A stretch of DNA of 64,000 nt from Cylindrotheca closterium (GCA_933822405.4 CAKOGP040001758.1:1-64000), one strand, 5' to 3'; positions 45,109 through 56,490 are shown, counted from the first letter of the stretch. The notes: generated by a model not told the origin, from the sequence alone. Numbers and translations are program-made.

Positions 45109-45597
45109 GATGAATGAATGAATGAATGAATGAATGCTTTTTCTCAGTTGTGTTTCAAATATTGTGAGCCACTTCTTCCTTCTAAAGTGGGATGATGGCT
45201 TCCGCAATGATCTCGTTGTCTTGTTAAACAATCACTGTGATCACACAACCGACTGGTGAGTGACTGAAGAGATGCGCACTTGTCACTTGGTAATAATCTT
45301 CAAAAGTTTCCAACTCTTGGCATCCAACTTTGCATTATCAAAAAAGGCGCCGGCCAGAATACTTAGACTGACACATGAAAGCAAGCCGGCGAAATTCTAA
45401 CCGTTCTATCGCCTACTACGCATCCCGCATTCCGACCACTCAGGATTTGAAAATTTGGCATCACACTATTTTTTATCAAAAGATTAGTGATGCATATACT
45501 GCTACCGGTGCCGGTACCAGTACAGTACCTCCAGTCCTCTTCTCACACCTACATATATTACAGATATCTACAATAGATACTAATCAACATTTTCCAC
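45109..45597. other. Intergenic with a GAAT repeat
   Basis: This holds the 5' leader of the LRR gene, with about six GAAT units at 45111-45136, and the 3' flank of the DGD gene. An overlapping GCCGGTACC palindromic cluster lies near 45500-45520. Confidence 0.45.
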
Positions 45598-48543
45598 TCA
45601 AGCACGGACGGTTTCATCTGCAGTCTCTTCGGCTTCCTTTTCATCGGTTTCAGACTCGGATTTTCGCTCTGGTGAGGGCGGATTACCAAAGAGGGATCCC
45701 CATGCGTGACCTCGAATGCCCAACTTGTTGTACATTTTGGCAATCCGGTCGTCCTCGTGACCCTTTCGTGCCTTTGCCCGTACTCGGGCTTCTTTCATGG
45801 TGATGGCAGAGTTGACAATCAATCGTTCCGTCGCAGCCTCCCAGGTGAAGATATACGACAAGTCTTCGGTCAACGGTTCGGGATCTCTGGTCAAGGCATA
45901 TACCAACTTGGTAACAAACTCGACCTTGTTCTCATAGGCGACTGTCGAAAGAGATATCACATTTAGTGTGAGACAAAATAAAAGTCAATTCATGAAAGGC
46001 CAGTCAGAACAGGCAAATATGCAAATACGTACGACAATTTGGAAATTGCAAAAAGAAATCGTTCGATGGGTGCTTGGGAATAATGGCAAATTTTCCCATC
46101 GCCAAGGCTTCGGCAGTCGTCGTGCACAAGACTTCGGTAACGGATGGATTGATAATCACCTTGTATTCGGCGCAAAAATGGGCATGATCCTGCCGACCGT
46201 GAAACTGTCCTGGGACCTTTCCAGTTTGCATCTGTAACGATGTCGGGACCTCCAATACATTTCCAAGCTGTTCCGTCACTGCACCCCAAGAGAACTTGAT
46301 GGCATCGCTACTAGCTAGGACTTTGCGAATTGATTTGCCATCGAGACCCAAATAGGTGGCCTCAATTTCGGTCCGATCGGGACCATCCCCAATGATGTCA
46401 ATGGGAAAGAATTCTCCTGTGATCTCCTTATAGAAATACTGTAACCTAAGCAAGCGATCCAATCCCTTTTCCCATAATAATTTCCCAATGAAATAGGCCA
46501 CTGGTTTTTCATCACCTGCGCCAGTAGCATCCACTGCAATATTTGTATTCGTTGGCGATATGGGCTGCTCCAATGCTCTCCGTGCACCAATGTCCAGAAA
46601 GTCTGATATTATCCAACGATATTGACAACAGCATTAGACAAGATCAACACATCGACGATAATAGGTGTCATAGGCAAATAAGCTTACCAGATCGAACACC
46701 ATGAACGTTGCAGACAACCTCCTTTTCCGGCGAGTAGGTTTGCAATGTTGCTGACAACTTGATGACCTTGTCGCAATATGCTCGAACCATCAATGAACTC
46801 AGACCGGAAACAACAGGGGCTGCGATTGCAGCTGTGGCCGAGGCATAGGCCTTGTAGTTGGTATGGATGACGCCCACCACATGATTGAATTTGTCGGTCC
46901 AAATCTCTCCCTCTTCTTCGGCAGACCGGATCCAATTGAGATGTTCCGGCTCTTCTAAAATACAAAAGTCGGCATCTTCCTTTGGAATTTGTTTGCAAAT
47001 GTCACCAGATGGAAAAATAGACCCCAGCGCAGCATAATAGCGAGACGGATACCACATGATTTGAATTCCATTTTCGGGATCTGCTTCTTCTGGCATTCCA
47101 GCCTCACTCCGCAACCACCCTCGGACATGTTCCTCTTGCTCTAGTTTGTTTTCAAAGGTGTGCTTACTTCCATATACCTTTAATCGATCCGTTTCGCGGG
47201 CCAGCCATGGGATCACCAAGGTAACGCTGTTCTTGGGACGTCCTTTTTTTAGATACGCCACTCGCAACAATGGGTTCACTGCCGTACCAGTCCTGGTAGC
47301 AAGAATTGATCACACAATCACAAGATCTTAGTTACGGAACAACACTCCAGCAGAGAACAAACGATTTTTTTCTTCATTTGACTTACATCCATGGCAGAGC
47401 AGCTGTCGTGACCACAAAGATCTTGCGGTCCAACCGAGTGAGATCGGAATCGTACGAGACTTGATCGTCATCTCCGAATTGAATGGGCACTTCGGTTTCC
47501 CCACCCAACTTTTTCATAAACTTGCGGAAGCGATCTCGTTTGCGCTCTTTTTGTCGCGTGACAACTTCGGCAATGCTCCCCGGTTTCGTGGAAACTTCTC
47601 CTTTCTCACTGGCCTCTTTATCAATTTGCGGTGGCAAATGGAGTTCCTCGTATATAAATGTTTGGCTAGTATCCCGAGTGACATGACGTAGATTGGGATC
47701 AAAGTGTGCGCGGAAGTTTGGCACGTTGAGTTCCTTGTCGTCCAGAAATTGCAGCGTTTTGGCACCCCCACCCTGACTCCGCGGGTAAAAGATGGTGACG
47801 CTTTGATCGTTGGGATCCAGGGGCCGTCGTAACACCGGTTTTAATAGAATCACGCCATTAATCTCGAGTTGGTCCCTTCGATCGACAAACGCCTTGGGCT
47901 TGATGGTCAACGCCGTGCTGGGCGACGCAACGTTCCCAGCGGTATTCCCTACTGTTGGCGTCGCTGGAGCAGACGATACGTTGACTGTCAGGTTGCTGAT
48001 AGTGACTGCAGCGGCTTCCAGGGCATCCGAAGTTGGTTCCACCAGTTTGCGTCCAAAGACGTCCACTTCCGGTGGCATCAAGAGGGCGCGGTGTGGTACC
48101 CATTCGGTCAGTCCATTCGCAACAAGGATGTTGTAAAAGTGTTGACGATCTTGTAGATTGCGATCAAGATCGTAGTCCGTCCACACAAGTACATCGGTTA
48201 TTGCAGCTTCCTCTTGTTGTTGGTTGCATTCATCATCATCATCAACTTCGCCACTTCCTCGCCCTTTCAGCTTTTGCATGGACGATTGAATCCATTTGGA
48301 AGTTTCTTTGCTCAATCCGAGTGAACAGCAGAGGACTAGCAATGCCATTTCGTTTGGGAAGGGTGATCCCACGGTCAATTGGTGCGCACAAATGCGGTCT
48401 GGAAACAATCGACGAAGCTTCTTGGTAACTTGACTTGATTGTTTATTATTGTTGTCCTCATTATCATCACTGACGATTCCAACCTGAAGCTGCTTGACCG
48501 CATATCCCAGCGCTGCAGCGTGTGCATCGGATGTTGACGCCAT
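45598..48543 (-). CDS. DGD1: Digalactosyldiacylglycerol synthase (DGD1-type glycosyltransferase)
   Basis: Exons 48543-47387, 47292-46688, 46602-46033 and 45941-45598, with introns of 94, 85 and 91 bp; 891 aa. The enzyme moves galactose from UDP-galactose to monogalactosyldiacylglycerol, making the main bilayer lipid of plastid membranes, at the plastid envelope. The GT-B domain begins at IFVVTTAALPWMTGTAVNPL. Family blocks follow: VTLVIPWL, CILEEPEHLNW, HVVGVIHTNY, RAYCDKVIKLSAT, NVHGVRSGDFLDIG, AYFIGKLLWEKGLDRLL, YKVIINPSVTEVLCTTTAEALAMGKF and HPSNDFFLQFPNC. A long N-terminal region (about 375 aa) without clear similarity precedes it, as DGD1 rather than DGD2 enzymes have. The C-terminus is charged. 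Splice joins were chosen to keep these blocks continuous. Confidence 0.92.
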
Positions 48544-49123
48544 TTCGCTTTTCTTCTTTGTGAGATTGTGCCTCTCAGATCGAAGCTATGATGATATTAG
48601 GGTAGCGTCAAGTATTCTTCGACTCATGTATCGTTCAAGTCTTTTATGTAGTGATTGGTGGTTTTCTTTTGGATCTAATAGGTATGTTCAGCTCAGCTCA
48701 GCTCAGCTCAGATGACGATGACAATGATGTGACATTTCAACCTGTTTCTGATACCCGGCGATGTACAGACTACCTTTTTTGAAATTTCAAAGAAATTGAA
48801 ATGGTGACAAAGAAACAATCCAGCGCATGATGAAAACGGAATGTATCGTATCGCACAGGTATTTCTTATTGGAACCGCATTCAAAGTAAATAGAGCCGTC
48901 TATAAAATACATTATCCGTCATCAACGGTAAAGGTCCAGAACTTCATGCGATGTCGATGCTAACGCAGATTCTTTCTTGTTGTTCGTGAATGAAAAATTA
49001 GAACAAACTGTTCATTCGGTACCGGTACACGTACTGTGCACGGGTACTAATAATAATTTATACTTCGATAGCTCGCAGCAGAGTTATTACACTACCTACA
49101 TTAGTTTGGTAAAGTAGTTACAT
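48544..49123. other. Intergenic with short repeats
   Basis: Upstream region of the DGD gene. It holds a TCAGC pentamer repeated about five times (48688-48711) and a GGTACCGGTACAC palindrome near 49018. No gene. Confidence 0.45.
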
Positions 49124-49799
49124 TAGTGGTAGTCAAAGTACGCGATACGACTATTTTTTGAGTTTTGGGAGGCTGTGATTGGCTGAGAAAAAACAAAAAA
49201 TAGTCGTATCGTGCCCACAACTAAAATTTAAAAGTGTCCATTTGGGGCACGATACGATTTTATTTTTTTCGGGACACAACACAACTATTTTTTATGTTTT
49301 GATATTCTGCATAAAAGAATCTGAGTCTTTCTCGAATTATGGATATATGGTGCGAGAGCGCTTCTTTTTGAATAAACGCAGCCCAAAATAAATCACACGA
49401 ATAGTTGGGTCATCACATTTCTATTTTACGTCTGCACTAATTCTCGAAGTACACCTAGCCGAAAGTCAAATCACGAGGTTTGGTCGTGCTATTTCTATTC
49501 CATATCTGATCTCCCTGTTGGAAGCTCCAATTCCCACCACATCGCTTCTACATACAACATTGCCACAGAAATCAAGTGGAGCGATGCGTCGGGAAGCACT
49601 TAGGAAAATATCTAGTGAAAATTTTTTACGCGAAACATCGTAGTCCTGTACTACTGAGGTTTTTCCAAAATACATTCGTATCGTGTCATCAAAATGACCC
49701 AAAAATGGGGTATTCAAAGTTCTCATGAAAACCATGCGATTCTATTGGTTGATTGAAAAAAACAAAAAATAGTTGTATCGCATACTTTGACTACCACTA
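49124..49799. mobile_element. TA-flanked MITE with ~45-bp terminal inverted repeats
   Basis: The left end reads TAGTGGTAGTCAAAGTACGC and the right end, reversed, TAGTGGTAGTCAAAGTATGC; similarity continues through GATAC(G/A)ACTATTTTTTG. The outermost TA on each side could be the target duplication, as in Tc1/mariner elements. Inside, a second inverted pair is built from GTCGTATCGTGCC (49203) and GGCACGATACGA (49245). There is no transposase frame, so it is non-autonomous. Confidence 0.8.
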
Positions 49800-50195
49800 T
49801 TTTCTTCTTTAACCATTTTCTTCAATCATCAGTCAATCCTCAAACTTCATTATCTGTACAAGAGCGTGCCTGACATCAGAGTTGCGGGACCCATCTCTAA
49901 CAAAAAAGAATAATCGAATAGGCCCAAGGTTTGAGGAATGTTGGCAGCTAATACGCATCAAATAGCGTGGAAAAGAATGTCGAAAAATTGTCGCTAAATG
50001 TCACAAATGAGGTTCTCTGACGTGTTCCCTGGAAATTAGTGTTCGGCTTCTGTACCGGTAGGGGCCAACCATAACAGTTGCTGTACTTTGTCTCACACAA
50101 CTCACTCTGCACAATAGGCATTTGTTCGGCATTTCATAAAATCTACGGCTTGTTTTCAATCAATCATTCATTGAGCATCAAGCACCTAAGCAGTC
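49800..50195. other. Intergenic
   Basis: About 400 bp upstream of the second DUF1997-like gene. It contains GTACCGGTAG near 50053. Nothing else recognised. Confidence 0.4.
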
Positions 50196-51278
50196 ATGAC
50201 GCTCGATCAACCCTCCAACAACATGTCAGGTTCGCGGAAACGACGATACCAAGACCGTCGAGAATTTCGAGCCTCGCGATCATCATTCTCCAGTGTCAAT
50301 TCATGGCTGCTGACACCCTTGCATTGTTTCGCAATCCTCCTTTTGCACACTGGTGGTGCAATGGCCAACGTGCAAGTGGTAGCTCTATCCTACCAACATT
50401 CTCCTCGAACGTCCGCATCTCCAGCCTTTATTATACCATCTCACCCGTTAGTACCACCAGTGCGCAACACGGCCACTAGTAGTAGTACACCCAAGAAGCA
50501 GAAGACCGTCACGACTTCACAACGAGCAGCCAAGTCAACCACCGCAAGTATTCAGAATAACAAAAGTGGTACCAATAAAAACGAGCACAAATCGTCCGTC
50601 ACTTTTGTTGGAGATTCTACCACGACCTTGGAATTGGACGCCCCCATGGAATTGGTACAAGAATTCCTGCAGTCCGATAGCAGCAACGTTTACTTGCTAG
50701 GAACCGACGACATCCAGTGTCATGACGACCATGACGAAAGTCAACAATTATTATACGAATGCAAACAACCCATTATCGAATTCATGGGCCTGCAGTTGCA
50801 GCCTACCTTTCGTCACAAACTGTATCGCCAACCCAATCAGGTGACGGCAAGCATCGAAGAAGGTTCCAAGGCGGAAATTGTGACACACTCGAGGCATCCC
50901 GCCAAACGAGTCATTTCCAGTTTGGTCCATGACGCTACCTTTGTCGGTGAATCTGTGGTAACCGTCCATCCACAAGAGGCACAGGACCATGCAACACAGA
51001 AGTGCAAACTTTCCATCAACCTGAGTCTTTCCCTTCAGATTCCAATGCCCCGATTCATACCCATACCCCCTGGATTCAATGCCCTAGGTGGTGCCATTGT
51101 TCGAAGGGCCGGGCGACTTCGGACCCAGCAATTGTTGGAGCGTCTCAAGGCAGCCTATTACCAGCATCAACAAGAACAACAACAGGAACAACAAGGCAGA
51201 AATCCTGCTCCGACAATCACAAACCCAAGCGTACCATCGTTTGAGGACAATTTTAGAAGAATATTAGCAATGGCATAA
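50196..51278 (+). CDS. DUF1997-like protein, copy 2
   Basis: Single exon, 360 aa. A basic, Arg/Ser-rich N-terminus and a hydrophobic stretch (WLLTPLHCFAILLLHTGGAMA) suggest an organelle or secretory presequence. A low-complexity Ser/Thr/Lys linker follows. The conserved body matches the gene at 41760: VQEFLQSDSSNVYLLGT, ECKQPIIEFMGLQLQP, TFVGESVVTV and IPMPRFIPIPPGFNALGGAIVRRAGR. A Gln-rich stretch (CAA/CAG repeats at about 51168-51198) lies near the C-terminus. A second ATG ten codons in (MSGSRKRR) is also possible. Family naming is tentative, as for copy 1. Confidence 0.65.
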   Translation: MTLDQPSNNMSGSRKRRYQDRREFRASRSSFSSVNSWLLTPLHCFAILLLHTGGAMANVQVVALSYQHSPRTSASPAFIIPSHPLVPPVRNTATSSSTPKKQKTVTTSQRAAKSTTASIQNNKSGTNKNEHKSSVTFVGDSTTTLELDAPMELVQEFLQSDSSNVYLLGTDDIQCHDDHDESQQLLYECKQPIIEFMGLQLQPTFRHKLYRQPNQVTASIEEGSKAEIVTHSRHPAKRVISSLVHDATFVGESVVTVHPQEAQDHATQKCKLSINLSLSLQIPMPRFIPIPPGFNALGGAIVRRAGRLRTQQLLERLKAAYYQHQQEQQQEQQGRNPAPTITNPSVPSFEDNFRRILAMA

Positions 51279-51817
51279 GAATAAACTGTTAACTTAGATT
51301 CGAATACATAGCGGTAGCCAAACACAATGATTGAGATGGTAGACTAGAAGAAGTTCGGTATTATTGTAGTATCATAAAACCGGTTTAGGATATAGCTATT
51401 CTCGAATCCTTCGACTAAAAGGTCCGAAAATGACCGAGTTCTTGAAGCGGCTCAGAGTGCGGTAAGCTGGAGCGGTATGGGCTCCCAACAGCTCCTGTCC
51501 TTTTCACAGAATTCTCAAGCGCGGTAAAATCGGAACCAAGAGTCACAGCGAGAAGCAACTGGCGAATGCCAACCTTGATCTTCTAAAATCACCTCGTGCA
51601 TCTCAACCTGAGTATTATTATCACAGTCAGTCACTTTGAATACATCTTGGTGTCTTTACTGTTGTCATATTCCTTTGTTTTTCTATTTTTGAGAGGAACG
51701 AAGCAATTCTAACAGCAAGTCAAGAATCCCATTCGATTCAAAGTGGAATATTTGGATAAAAGTTTCAGCAATCTTGCGAACCTCCACAGCATCAACCCAC
51801 ACCAACGAGCATCAATC
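51279..51817. other. Intergenic
   Basis: About 540 bp. The frame of the following gene is open back to 51743 but begins there with a non-ATG codon, so it is treated as 5' leader. No other feature. Confidence 0.4.
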
Positions 51818-53842
51818 ATGTCTCGACGTCCTCAAGTCCCGCAGTCTAATGTTCCCAACCGACGCCCTCGTCGTCCCCAAGCTCCTCAACCCAGTCAATC
51901 GCTGGTCCCAAGAGAGGAGCGCCGCGGAAGACCACAATCGATTAACCAATTGGCAGTGGCGGAACCTCCTCCGCGCCGAGGAGCTCCCTCTGCCCTGGTG
52001 CCCCACAAGCCCCGAAAAAAGCAAAGCCCCAACGCGTTGGTGGCCTATGAAGAGCCCGACGAACCTTCCTACCATGATGAGTATTACGAACCGCCCCCTG
52101 CGCGGCCGTTGATGGCCCAGTTTTGTCAACCTCGTTGTTGTATTCTGCTTCTCCTCGTGCTTTTCTTTGGGTTGCTCCTCCTCATTGCTATTATTCTCTT
52201 GGTCATGAGCATTGACAAGGGAGATCCAGAGGGCATTGCAGGATGGACCTATCCTATTCCAGCGAGAGATCCAAATGGTACGATCATATTGTTGTTGTTG
52301 CTGTGTACAATGTGCAATGTGTTTGCCTTTCATGTTTTCTCATCAACTACTTTTGTGCCTCTCGTTCTCTTTGCCTTGTTTTCCAATACTACCCGCAACA
52401 CAGGTTACAGCAATGACCAGGCCGGAGACAAGTTTGGTACTGCACTCGACAGCGCCGGCGAATTTTTGATCATTTCTTGTCCTGAACGACAGAATCCCAA
52501 TGGTTCTCGTGGTGCCGTCTTCATGTACGTTTGGTTGGGCAGTTACTGGGCCGTCTATGGCAATGACGGTATCTTGACGCCCCCGGATGTCGACTACGAA
52601 CCCAATACGTGGGTCAACTTTTACAAGCAGGACCAAGTTCAAACTCGCAAGCAGAAGGAGGCCAACCGAGTTCACTTTGATAACGACAGCAAGAATGCTG
52701 TCAAATGGGCCGACAATGGAGACCGAGTCGCCATTGGAGTGCCTTCCAAAAACTCGGTGGTACTCTACCAGTTTACTCATCCCCTCAAGGAATCCGATTA
52801 CATGGAATCGTTAGTGGTGGAAGGACCGTACCAAGATGCTGGACGTAACATTGCCATATCCGCCGATGGAAATCGTGTGGCTGTGACGGCTCTGTACAAT
52901 GAAACCTTGGCCAACATGACCAATATTACCAATATTACTGCCCCTCCTGCTGCTCGTTACCTAGACGAAATCATGGCTCTCAACATGACAAATACTACCA
53001 ATACTACCAATATAACTCTACCTGGAGTTGTGTTGGTCTACGACTACGATGAACAAAACAAGACTTGGTACCCTGCAACCGAGCCCATTGTTCCCCAAGG
53101 CAAATCTGCAGAGTCACCCGAACATTGGGGCGATAACATGGTCATGAGCTTTGATGGTTCCACTATTGCCGTCAGTAATCCTTCCTACGAAGACGAGCTG
53201 GGTATTGTAGATGTCTATCGCATCATGAATGCCACCAATGGTACCTACGAATACTCTACGACCTGGGAAGGAGATGTTCCGGGAGGAAAATTTGGCTATG
53301 CCATGGCCAGTAGTGCTGATGGTAGGGTGATTGCAGTCAGTGCCCCCTTTTTTGACAAAGGAAATGTCGCTGTCTTTGAGTTCAATGAAGGATCCTTCGA
53401 GCAGAATGGTCAAATATTTACTACTCAAACTTGGAGTCAAAAGGGTTTCACTGTGGGAGATGATCCTGGTGAATGGTTTGGATACGATGTGGACATGGCC
53501 GAAAATGGTAATTCCATGGTGGTCGGTGCTCCAAAGGGAAACGGAGGAATCGGAAAGATGATTATTTTCGACTTTGTCCTGGGCCGATGGTATCCTTATA
53601 CAGATATGCCCCAAAAGGATCAATACGGTAAATATCAAGGAAGTGGCAACTACGGTAGCAGTGTGGCCATGACCAACAATGGAGACTCCATCACCATTGG
53701 TGCACCTAACCATACAGCGGCTGAGGAAACGATGGATTACGTCGAGTTCTTTGACAAGTCTCCCAAGGGTATGAATCTCACGGGACGCACTCGACCAGCC
53801 CATGTATTGGCCGAGCACCCAGATGGATACTTTGGACGTTAG
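51818..53842 (+). CDS. Type II membrane beta-propeller (FG-GAP-like) protein
   Basis: Exons 51818-52277 and 52404-53842; 632 aa when spliced. An Arg/Pro-rich cytosolic head precedes one transmembrane helix (ILLLLVLFFGLLLLIAIILLV). The ectodomain carries repeated blades of the type (D/G)xFGxxxxxxxDGxxxxxxxP, for example AGDKFGTALDSAGEFLIISCP, WGDNMVMSFDGSTIAVSNP, GGKFGYAMASSADGRVIAVSAP and GEWFGYDVDMAENGNSMVVGAP, resembling integrin-alpha FG-GAP repeats. Many NxT/NxS sites occur. The intron (GTACGA...ACACAG, 126 bp) is a multiple of three and has no stop, so retention would add a 42-residue hydrophobic insert after the transmembrane region; splicing gives the normal join NGYSNDQAGDKFG. A surface or endomembrane location is inferred; no ligand is known. 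Confidence 0.78.
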   Translation: MSRRPQVPQSNVPNRRPRRPQAPQPSQSLVPREERRGRPQSINQLAVAEPPPRRGAPSALVPHKPRKKQSPNALVAYEEPDEPSYHDEYYEPPPARPLMAQFCQPRCCILLLLVLFFGLLLLIAIILLVMSIDKGDPEGIAGWTYPIPARDPNGTIILLLLLCTMCNVFAFHVFSSTTFVPLVLFALFSNTTRNTGYSNDQAGDKFGTALDSAGEFLIISCPERQNPNGSRGAVFMYVWLGSYWAVYGNDGILTPPDVDYEPNTWVNFYKQDQVQTRKQKEANRVHFDNDSKNAVKWADNGDRVAIGVPSKNSVVLYQFTHPLKESDYMESLVVEGPYQDAGRNIAISADGNRVAVTALYNETLANMTNITNITAPPAARYLDEIMALNMTNTTNTTNITLPGVVLVYDYDEQNKTWYPATEPIVPQGKSAESPEHWGDNMVMSFDGSTIAVSNPSYEDELGIVDVYRIMNATNGTYEYSTTWEGDVPGGKFGYAMASSADGRVIAVSAPFFDKGNVAVFEFNEGSFEQNGQIFTTQTWSQKGFTVGDDPGEWFGYDVDMAENGNSMVVGAPKGNGGIGKMIIFDFVLGRWYPYTDMPQKDQYGKYQGSGNYGSSVAMTNNGDSITIGAPNHTAAEETMDYVEFFDKSPKGMNLTGRTRPAHVLAEHPDGYFGR

Positions 53843-54189
53843 ACGAATAAAAGTGGGGGCTTTCACTTCATATATAAATAGTTCATTCCCTCTGGATTGG
53901 GATCAGTGAAACAGCGTTAAAATCTAATTGTGAATTGCATGTTCAACTCAATTGTCTAGACACGTATCCACGCTGTAACATATATTTCTTTGTTTTTTAA
54001 AACTGTTGCACCAATTTATGGGCGCTCACCCTTCGCACCTGCTACCCTAATCTTTTGTTGGTTCCATTTGTCTCACTCACGTGCCTTTGAAGTAGAAGTT
54101 GCAATCATCCTCAAAATCCACTGCAGCAACAAGTGTTGTAGCCGTAATACTTGTTTCTTTCAACAAAATGAGACTTCTACTTCTTGTCA
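53843..54189. other. Intergenic between convergent genes
   Basis: About 350 bp of 3' flanking sequence for the beta-propeller gene (plus) and the kinesin gene (minus). No gene. Confidence 0.45.
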
Positions 54190-56490
54190 TCAAACGGCTG
54201 GCACCATGGGTAACGAAAAGAGTGGACCCGTCATGAGCTCTGTCATGTGCTTCAGTAACTTCTCGCCTTGTTTCGAAAAGACATCATGGAATAACTGTTC
54301 CGCAACCAAATCTTGTTCAATACTTTCCCGCTCCACGCTTAGCGCATCCTTGATGCCTTCCACACTTTCTGACCGATTCTCGATTTCGTCTTCCACTTCG
54401 AGCAGTCGTGAATTGAAGAATTTGATGTGCTCTGACAGCAACCTTTGCCGTAATTCCTTTTCTTCCACAATTTGCTTTTCCCGATTTCGATTCCCCCACC
54501 ATCCGGCACCAGCATTCACAGTTGGCCTTATCATGGTCAAGATATCCGGAGATTCCACCACTCGAACGACCATTTCAAAGTAGTCTCCCAGCAGTCTCAT
54601 TTGCTCTTTGAAAGAGGCCAGCATAACCACAACAAAATTGACCCAGCGCTCTTCCAAACGCTTGTTAAAGTACATCATACGGTCCTTATTGATTTCGTCT
54701 CCACGGAATCCAGTAACACTCTTTTGCTTTTCCATGAAATCGGACAGTTGTCGGGCTGCTAGTAAGGCAGACTTGCGGTCGTCTCTGGCTTGTTCCAGTT
54801 CTGCCTGCAATTCTTCCGTTTCAGCCTCGAGTGCGTGACTGTTTTCCAGTTCGTCTTCCAACATCATGACACGGACCTTGAGTGCTGGAAGTTCAATGGC
54901 GGAATCTCGTACAGACGCCTTGACATCCCTCTGAGCTTGGCGTAACTTGAGATGCAAGGCATTGTTTTCAGCCTCCAAATCAGAATACGATTTCTTATCA
55001 CGGTCAGTAAGGACACTGACGTTATCGTCATTCTGCTTGGAGAAGACATCGTCGATGCCCATGCTCGTCGTTTCCCTATCATCATTTCCAGTTGTTTCTT
55101 CCTTGACTTCATCCATATTCTTGATTGGCACATCGTCATCTTCTGGCAGAGCACCATCAGGCTCCAATTCTTCTTGACTTGGAATCGATGCCAAGTGTTT
55201 GCTGCGATCCGAACTACCACCATGGTTTGCTTGTTCGGCCTTGATCATATCCATACTTCGATTCATCTCTTCTGGTGTCACATCGGAGTCCTCTGTCAAT
55301 TTTCGAATCGTCTCTTGTAGTTCTGCAACCTCTTGCTTGAGCAATGTATTTTCACGCTGCAACTTCATGGCCTCTTCTTGAGAAATCGTCTTGATGACAT
55401 TGGCAGTCGCCGAGTTTTTGATATTTCGTGCCTGTGTGGCATAACGGAGCGTATTAACGGTTTCTTCTGTATTAAAGTCAGCTGGACTACAACAGGCAAT
55501 CATAATGGTACGTGAGTTTCCTCCCAAGGAATCTTGAAGCAATCGAGTCAGCTTGGAATCACGAAATGGAGGCTTTCGCTTGTATTTGGGTCGCTGTTCG
55601 GCCAATGCTCCCACAACTTGTCCCAGTACAAACAATCCCTTGTTAATACTAATTCCCTCCTTGGCTCGACTTCCTTCAGCACCCGTCTTGGCCATACGTT
55701 CACTTCCCGCCAGATCTACCAACGTTAATTTAGATTGAAACTTGGTATCGTCCAAGACTCCCTTGATGCGCAAAACGCATATGGCATGACTTCTAGAGCT
55801 GGTAGCATTCATTTTCGTCGATGCTACCACACGCCGACCACTGGCTTCTTCCATTAGTTTACCCACCTCGGCCGGACCTGCTACGGCCACAGCAGTCAAT
55901 CCACGCACATAGATTTCACCATTCAGAGTTTCTCTAATTCGCAGTTGCTGGCCAGACGAATCTGCGGTCATCAAATCTCTAATTTCTTCATTATAAACCT
56001 CAAGATAGCTCAATTCCACTTGTGCATTTCCGTCACATTTGGTCATGATATTCACAAACAAATCCATACAAGCTCTTGGAATCACACCATCCATTTCCTT
56101 AATTTCTGGATCTTGACCAGCAGCGGTTCCCATGGAGAATGTCTTTCCTGCTCCCGTTTGTCCATATGCCAAGATGGTACAATTGAAACCCTTGAACAGG
56201 TCTTCGGAAATTGCATTGTAAGCACCTGACTTTTCATACAATTGCTGTTGACTAAAGCTTTCATCCAACACAGCATCCAATTCAAAGAATCTTTTGTCGG
56301 GCTGATTCACCTGGACTGCTTCAGGGCCATCAGAGTCAGGATCTGCTACTGGAACCTTGAAAACCACTTGTTTGCAGCCTTTTTCCAATTCGTATTTTGC
56401 CATTGGCCGCACACGGAGAACGACTCGCACATTTCCCTCAGACGAGGCCTCTTTCTTCTTTTTGCTGCCTTCCTCTGATGGAGCCGTCAT
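54190..56490 (-). CDS. Kinesin motor protein with N-terminal motor
   Basis: Single exon, 766 aa. The motor domain spans about 20-370. It has the P-loop GQTGAGKT at 110-117, switch I with NATSSRSH at about 228-235, switch II LVDLAGSE at about 257-264, GISINKGLFVLGQVV, RDSKLTRLLQDSLGGNS and LRYATQARNIKN, the usual neck boundary. The neck and stalk have predicted coiled coils (LQRENTLLKQEVAELQETIRKL region and 500-580). The C-terminal region (630-766) is helical and charged. The end of the motor (RYATQARNIKN) resembles the kinesin-4 group, but class assignment by eye is uncertain. It would move cargo or act on spindle microtubules using ATP. Confidence 0.92.
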   Translation of the reverse strand: MTAPSEEGSKKKKEASSEGNVRVVLRVRPMAKYELEKGCKQVVFKVPVADPDSDGPEAVQVNQPDKRFFELDAVLDESFSQQQLYEKSGAYNAISEDLFKGFNCTILAYGQTGAGKTFSMGTAAGQDPEIKEMDGVIPRACMDLFVNIMTKCDGNAQVELSYLEVYNEEIRDLMTADSSGQQLRIRETLNGEIYVRGLTAVAVAGPAEVGKLMEEASGRRVVASTKMNATSSRSHAICVLRIKGVLDDTKFQSKLTLVDLAGSERMAKTGAEGSRAKEGISINKGLFVLGQVVGALAEQRPKYKRKPPFRDSKLTRLLQDSLGGNSRTIMIACCSPADFNTEETVNTLRYATQARNIKNSATANVIKTISQEEAMKLQRENTLLKQEVAELQETIRKLTEDSDVTPEEMNRSMDMIKAEQANHGGSSDRSKHLASIPSQEELEPDGALPEDDDVPIKNMDEVKEETTGNDDRETTSMGIDDVFSKQNDDNVSVLTDRDKKSYSDLEAENNALHLKLRQAQRDVKASVRDSAIELPALKVRVMMLEDELENSHALEAETEELQAELEQARDDRKSALLAARQLSDFMEKQKSVTGFRGDEINKDRMMYFNKRLEERWVNFVVVMLASFKEQMRLLGDYFEMVVRVVESPDILTMIRPTVNAGAGWWGNRNREKQIVEEKELRQRLLSEHIKFFNSRLLEVEDEIENRSESVEGIKDALSVERESIEQDLVAEQLFHDVFSKQGEKLLKHMTELMTGPLFSLPMVPAV

